Position numbers and translations under genes: made by a program
NCBI GenBank assembly: GCA_016185145.1
Contig: JACPOB010000059.1
Coordinates: 1 to 39,433, forward strand
Direction of reading: 5' to 3'
Origin: Rhodospirillales bacterium
Lineage (GTDB): Bacteria > Pseudomonadota > Alphaproteobacteria > Reyranellales > Reyranellaceae
Length of the DNA stretch: 39,433 nt
Part shown: positions 35,264 through 39,433 of the stretch, piece after piece
Position numbering within the stretch: position 1 is the first letter of the stretch
How the letters are laid out: every line of letters starts with the position of its first letter
Notes under the pieces: generated by a model
The model's database searches: none
What the model saw: only the letters and a program-made list of their open reading frames with translations
Told to the model about the DNA's origin: nothing

Positions 35264-36331
35264 ATGGACATCTCGACACAATTTCACCAGGCCGCGCTCG
35301 GCGCTGACATCAAGCATCAACCAGTGACGCGCGACTCGCTAGCAGCCGCCATGGCGACCTCGACTTATCGCTCACTCGCCGACACCTTCGTCGGTTGGCC
35401 CGAGCTCTCTTTGATGGGTCCGCACGGCCGTGCTGTGCTCTACACCCTCACCCGCATGCTGCGGCCGGCAGCCGTGGCCGAGATCGGCACGTTGCACGCC
35501 GGCACCAGCGAAGTCCTCGCGCGAGCCTTGCATGAGAACGGCGACGGCATGCTCTACACCACAGACCCTTACGGTGCCGATCGTTGCCCGCCGATCATCG
35601 CCGCATGGCCTGAGGAACTTCGACGCCGCGTCGAGTTCCATCCATTGAATTCGATGGACTTCCTGCAACTGCTCGGTCGGCGCCGGATCCGGCTTAGCCT
35701 GACATTGGTCGACGGCAATCACGACTACGAGTTCGCCCTGTTCGATCTGCAGATGTCGGCACGACTGACCGAGCCCGGAGGCGTGATCGTCATGGACAAC
35801 GCCGAGCAGACCGGCCCGTTTGAGGCAACACGAACGTTCCTTGCTGCGAATCCCGCCTGGAGGGAATTGGGTGACGCCGTCATCGGACGCCACGATCCCA
35901 CCGATCCATTCGATGCCAAACGCGGCGCGCTCCCGAAGACTGCCTTTATCGTGCTGCGGGCTCCGACCCGGCTGTCGATCGGCGCCACCCCCTGGTCGAC
36001 TGGTGTGATGCCGATCGCCGAGCCGCGCGTCGCAGGCTTCGCCTTCACACTCTCGGCGCCGGCTAACGGCACGCTATACTATCGGTGCTATGTCCGAGCC
36101 TTCGCCGACGAAAACCGTTGGATCGGCGAAATCCAGACCAAAGGCTCGGCCAGGATCGACGGCGACGGGCGCATCGAAGAGCGATTTGCGGCGCCACTAG
36201 TCATCGATGTGCCGGCTCAATTCGGAACGACGGTGCCGTGCAACGTCGAGATCGACGTGTATTGGGCGCCGGATAACGCCAGACAGCCCCTCGAGTTGCT
36301 TTCGGCGCTCACGCCGATCCTCACCTCCTAG
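35264..36331 (+). CDS. Class I SAM-dependent methyltransferase (Methyltransf_24-like)
   Basis: The 355-residue product has a Rossmann methyltransferase domain (about 50-215). Motif I is VAEIGTLHAGTSEVLARAL, the acidic DPYG region follows, and LTLVDGNHDYEFALFDLQ with GGVIVMDN are typical of the CmcI/Methyltransf_24 group. The C-terminal 130 residues look like a separate beta-rich domain (GFAFTLSAPANGTLYYRCY) that I do not recognise. ATG 35264 begins MDISTQF; longer in-frame starts lie in non-conserved sequence. It lies alone inside the decayed tRNA-Ser element and is the only apparently intact cargo gene. The substrate is unknown. Confidence 0.75.
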   Translation: MDISTQFHQAALGADIKHQPVTRDSLAAAMATSTYRSLADTFVGWPELSLMGPHGRAVLYTLTRMLRPAAVAEIGTLHAGTSEVLARALHENGDGMLYTTDPYGADRCPPIIAAWPEELRRRVEFHPLNSMDFLQLLGRRRIRLSLTLVDGNHDYEFALFDLQMSARLTEPGGVIVMDNAEQTGPFEATRTFLAANPAWRELGDAVIGRHDPTDPFDAKRGALPKTAFIVLRAPTRLSIGATPWSTGVMPIAEPRVAGFAFTLSAPANGTLYYRCYVRAFADENRWIGEIQTKGSARIDGDGRIEERFAAPLVIDVPAQFGTTVPCNVEIDVYWAPDNARQPLELLSALTPILTS

Positions 36332-36612
36332 CCGCTCGTCGGCATCTCGGGCGTGTGCGGCAGCATCGGCGGCCGTTGCCTGAGAACCATCGGTCGTGGT
36401 TGTCGTACACCGCCAACGAAGCATCGCAAGTGCGTTCATGCTGATAGCCGATCCACAACGGATATTTGGAGGGCCGTGTCGCTGAACACCCGGACGAAAC
36501 CGCCCGAGACGTGGGAACCAAGAACGGACAGGGATGCGTGATCGCCTATTGTCCAGCACAGAGAGATGCCTGAGACTCTGTTCGCGTCATAGGGGCTCCA
36601 GCTGTTGGGCGA
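36332..36612. other. Non-coding remainder upstream of the integrase remnant
   Basis: I see nothing I can support in these 281 bases: no intact gene on either strand, no strong palindrome and no promoter match. Short frames on both strands lack family resemblance. It is probably the decayed 5' part of the integrase and flanking element DNA. Confidence 0.3.
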
Positions 36613-37197
36613 TTGAATGCAATGGCTTGGCTTCACATCGGGCCGCACCGGCATACGAGTCACATTGTTTGGATGCCGGAAAAGCTCCGCGATCCGCGCT
36701 GGCTGCGCGTCGATTTGGACGGCAAAGTCATCGAGATCCGCGAACCGCTTGAAGAGACCAAAGGGCATGTCGTTCAAGGCGCCGAAGACAAAGGCCGGCC
36801 GTCGGGATGTCACACTGCCCGATATTGTCGTCGAGACGCTGAGAGAGCATCGGCGGCGGCAAGTCGAGCAGCGCATGGCCCTCCGCCTGGGAAAACTGCC
36901 GGATGACGCGTTCGTCTTCCCTGCCTCGACGGCGGGCCCCAGGCTGCGCGGCAGTTGTCCGGTGACTGGCGCGAGGTTCGCGACGATGTAGGCGTCAGCG
37001 ATGTGACCTTTCATGCGCTGCGGCACACGCACGTCAGCATGTCGATCGATGCCGGCATCGACGTCGTCAACATCGCCCAAGGGATCGGCCACGCGTCGCC
37101 AGTCATCACGCTGAAGATCCACGGGCACTTGTTTCGCAAGCGCGATGAAGTTTCCGCCGCGGCGATCAACGCCGAACCGGCCAGCCTGGGCCAGTGA
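36613..37197 (+). pseudogene. Tyrosine recombinase (phage integrase) remnant
   Basis: Homology to the C-terminal catalytic domain is spread over two frames. RVDLDGKVIEIREPLEETKG is in the frame of 36613. KAPKTKAGRRDVTLPDIVVE and LREHRRRQ are one frame over, from about 36770. The frame then returns near 36955 for VSDVTFHALRHTHVSM, GHASPVITLKIHGHLFRK and AAAINAEPASLGQ. Two frameshifts are therefore needed, and the N-terminal arm-binding and core-binding domains are absent. HxxR (HALRH) and the second His (GHASP) remain, but the nucleophile position, Tyr in the usual LKVYAHLF, is His here. The enzyme must be dead. It ends 88 bases before tRNA fragment 2, the usual place of such integrases. Confidence 0.85.
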
Positions 37198-37276
37198 ATC
37201 TTCGGTGCCATTCCGGTGCCAATTTCGCCTTTCGTTCCGCTCTGACCTTCTATAAAAGCCCCTCGTCTACGCCATC

Positions 37277-37315
37277 GGATGGGTGGCCGAGTGGTTTAAG
37301 GCACCGGTCTTGAAA
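37277..37315 (+). other. tRNA-Ser 5' half 2 with promoter remains (attachment-like site)
   Basis: GGATGGG-TG then the 31-base core (37285-37315) form the acceptor 5' strand, D-arm and anticodon stem-loop of a tRNA-Ser, stopping exactly after the loop CTTGAAA. A TATAAA -10 lies at 37251-37256, so this half kept its promoter. The 3' half is missing and replaced by unrelated sequence. It marks the second junction of the decayed element. Confidence 0.85.
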
Positions 37316-37349
37316 TTTGCGGTTCGTTTGTAAGACGAGTTGTAAATTA

Positions 37350-37392
37350 GCTAAGCAACGCAATTGCTTAGCGGCAACTCTGCAATTGCCGC
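37350..37392 (-). terminator. Two perfect hairpins downstream of the recombinase
   Basis: GCTAAGCAA-CGCAA-TTGCTTAGC (37350-37372) has a 9-bp stem. GCGGCAA-CTCTGCAA-TTGCCGC (37371-37392) has a 7-bp stem. Read on the minus strand they follow the recombinase stop at 37408 and are followed by an AT-rich TAATTTACAA. They are probably a terminator, and the second hairpin overlaps the -35 of the tRNA promoter. Confidence 0.5.
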
Positions 37393-37407
37393 CGCTGCAC
37401 TGAATAG

Positions 37408-37414
<7 letters not shown>
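37386..37414 (+). promoter_or_regulatory. Putative tRNA-Ser promoter
   Basis: TTGCCG (37386-37391) and TAATAG (37409-37414) are 17 bases apart, with a GC-rich discriminator before the mature tRNA end at 37429. This promoter lies within the 113 bases left between fragment 2 and the intact tRNA, so it was probably brought in by an integrated element. Confidence 0.5.
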
Positions 37415-39108
<1,694 letters not shown>

Positions 39109-39129
39109 GGCAGGTGTCTCCTGATCAGA

Positions 39130-39354
39130 TCATGATTGTGGCCCGAACAGCTCGTCGAACAGGTCGCCGAACCAGCGTTCGAAGACGTCGATCTCGGCCT
39201 CGGTGACCGGAACGTCCTGCGGCCAGTCGTCGGTGACGGTCCAGCTCGAAAGGTCGTGCTTGGGCGGACGGCCCGGGAATGGCCACGGCTCGCCGAGCAG
39301 CTGGCGGAGCTGTTCAGATGCCGAAGGCCGAGGAGGACGCGCAGAGTGAGGCAT
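39130..39354 (-). CDS. Small acidic-tailed protein upstream of the recombinase
   Basis: I do not recognise this 74-residue protein. It has a Pro/Arg-rich first half (SARPPRPSASEQLRQLLGE) and an acidic, aromatic C-terminus (EIDVFERWFGDLFDELFG). The stop lies 21 bases before the recombinase ATG on the same strand, so the two are probably co-transcribed. A role in recombinase control (directionality factor or accessory protein) is possible but not shown. The alternative overlapping frame 39105-39389 looks non-coding. Confidence 0.55.
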   Translation of the reverse strand: MPHSARPPRPSASEQLRQLLGEPWPFPGRPPKHDLSSWTVTDDWPQDVPVTEAEIDVFERWFGDLFDELFGPQS

Positions 39355-39433
39355 TTCGCCAAAGTCATGGAGGCGGCAGGCAGAGACAATCGTCCGTCTC
39401 TACGCCACAGCCCGACGCGTAGTCTGGGATAAT

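Overview
The window is GC-rich chromosomal DNA of an alphaproteobacterium. The best evidence is gene order: ftsB, pdhA, pdhB (with its own lipoyl domain), pdhC, lpd, lipA, coq10/ratA, pncC/cinA, fused ispDF, dusB, ntrB, ntrC, ntrY, ntrX, dat, hfq, hflX, mazG, and on the other strand mltB, rlpA, dacF, tmk, holB, metG, tatD and an MBL-fold hydrolase. Both blocks are characteristic of Alphaproteobacteria. The fused IspDF, the NtrY/NtrX pair and the E1-beta lipoyl domain point the same way. A Rhodospirillales- or Hyphomicrobiales-like lineage is likely; genus cannot be fixed from the sequence alone.

Layout. Bases 1-3400: a palindromic repeat, an ABM-like protein coupled to an acyl-CoA dehydrogenase (minus strand), a divergent AraC regulator and an AlaX-type tRNA-editing enzyme. 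Bases 3411-10614: ftsB, then the pyruvate dehydrogenase/lipoate cluster ending in coq10. Bases 10574-12388: pncC and ispDF on the minus strand, separated by a composite palindromic element. Bases 12472-19748: the dusB-ntrBC-ntrYX nitrogen-control run. Bases 19753-24024: dat, a HAD phosphatase, hfq, hflX, a groES without groEL and a decapitated inositol monophosphatase. Bases 24137-33941 (minus): a long operon from mltB down to an MBL hydrolase, then a secreted protein and mazG, with tight or overlapping junctions that suggest translational coupling. Bases 34102-34659: a secreted protein with four Cys-rich repeats.

The accessory part is 34660-39433. An intact tRNA-Ser(UGA) at 37429-37518 is preceded by two 5'-half tRNA-Ser fragments, 34666-34696 and 37277-37315, that share a 31-base core with it. 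Between the fragments lies a decayed element: a truncated antitoxin, debris, a class I methyltransferase cargo gene, and a tyrosine integrase with two frameshifts whose catalytic Tyr reads His. On the other side of the tRNA is an apparently intact large serine recombinase whose last 36 codons run into and through the tRNA gene in antisense. This tRNA-Ser is therefore a repeatedly used integration site.

The most notable points are the tRNA-Ser integration scar, an NtrX whose Walker B aspartate is lysine and which lacks GAFTGA, the orphan groES next to a beheaded gene, candidate AraC operators flanking the araC gene, a perfect palindrome in the dusB-ntrBC promoter, and three families of palindromic intergenic repeats, one showing compensatory stem changes. 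I saw no CRISPR array, complete insertion sequence or rRNA gene.
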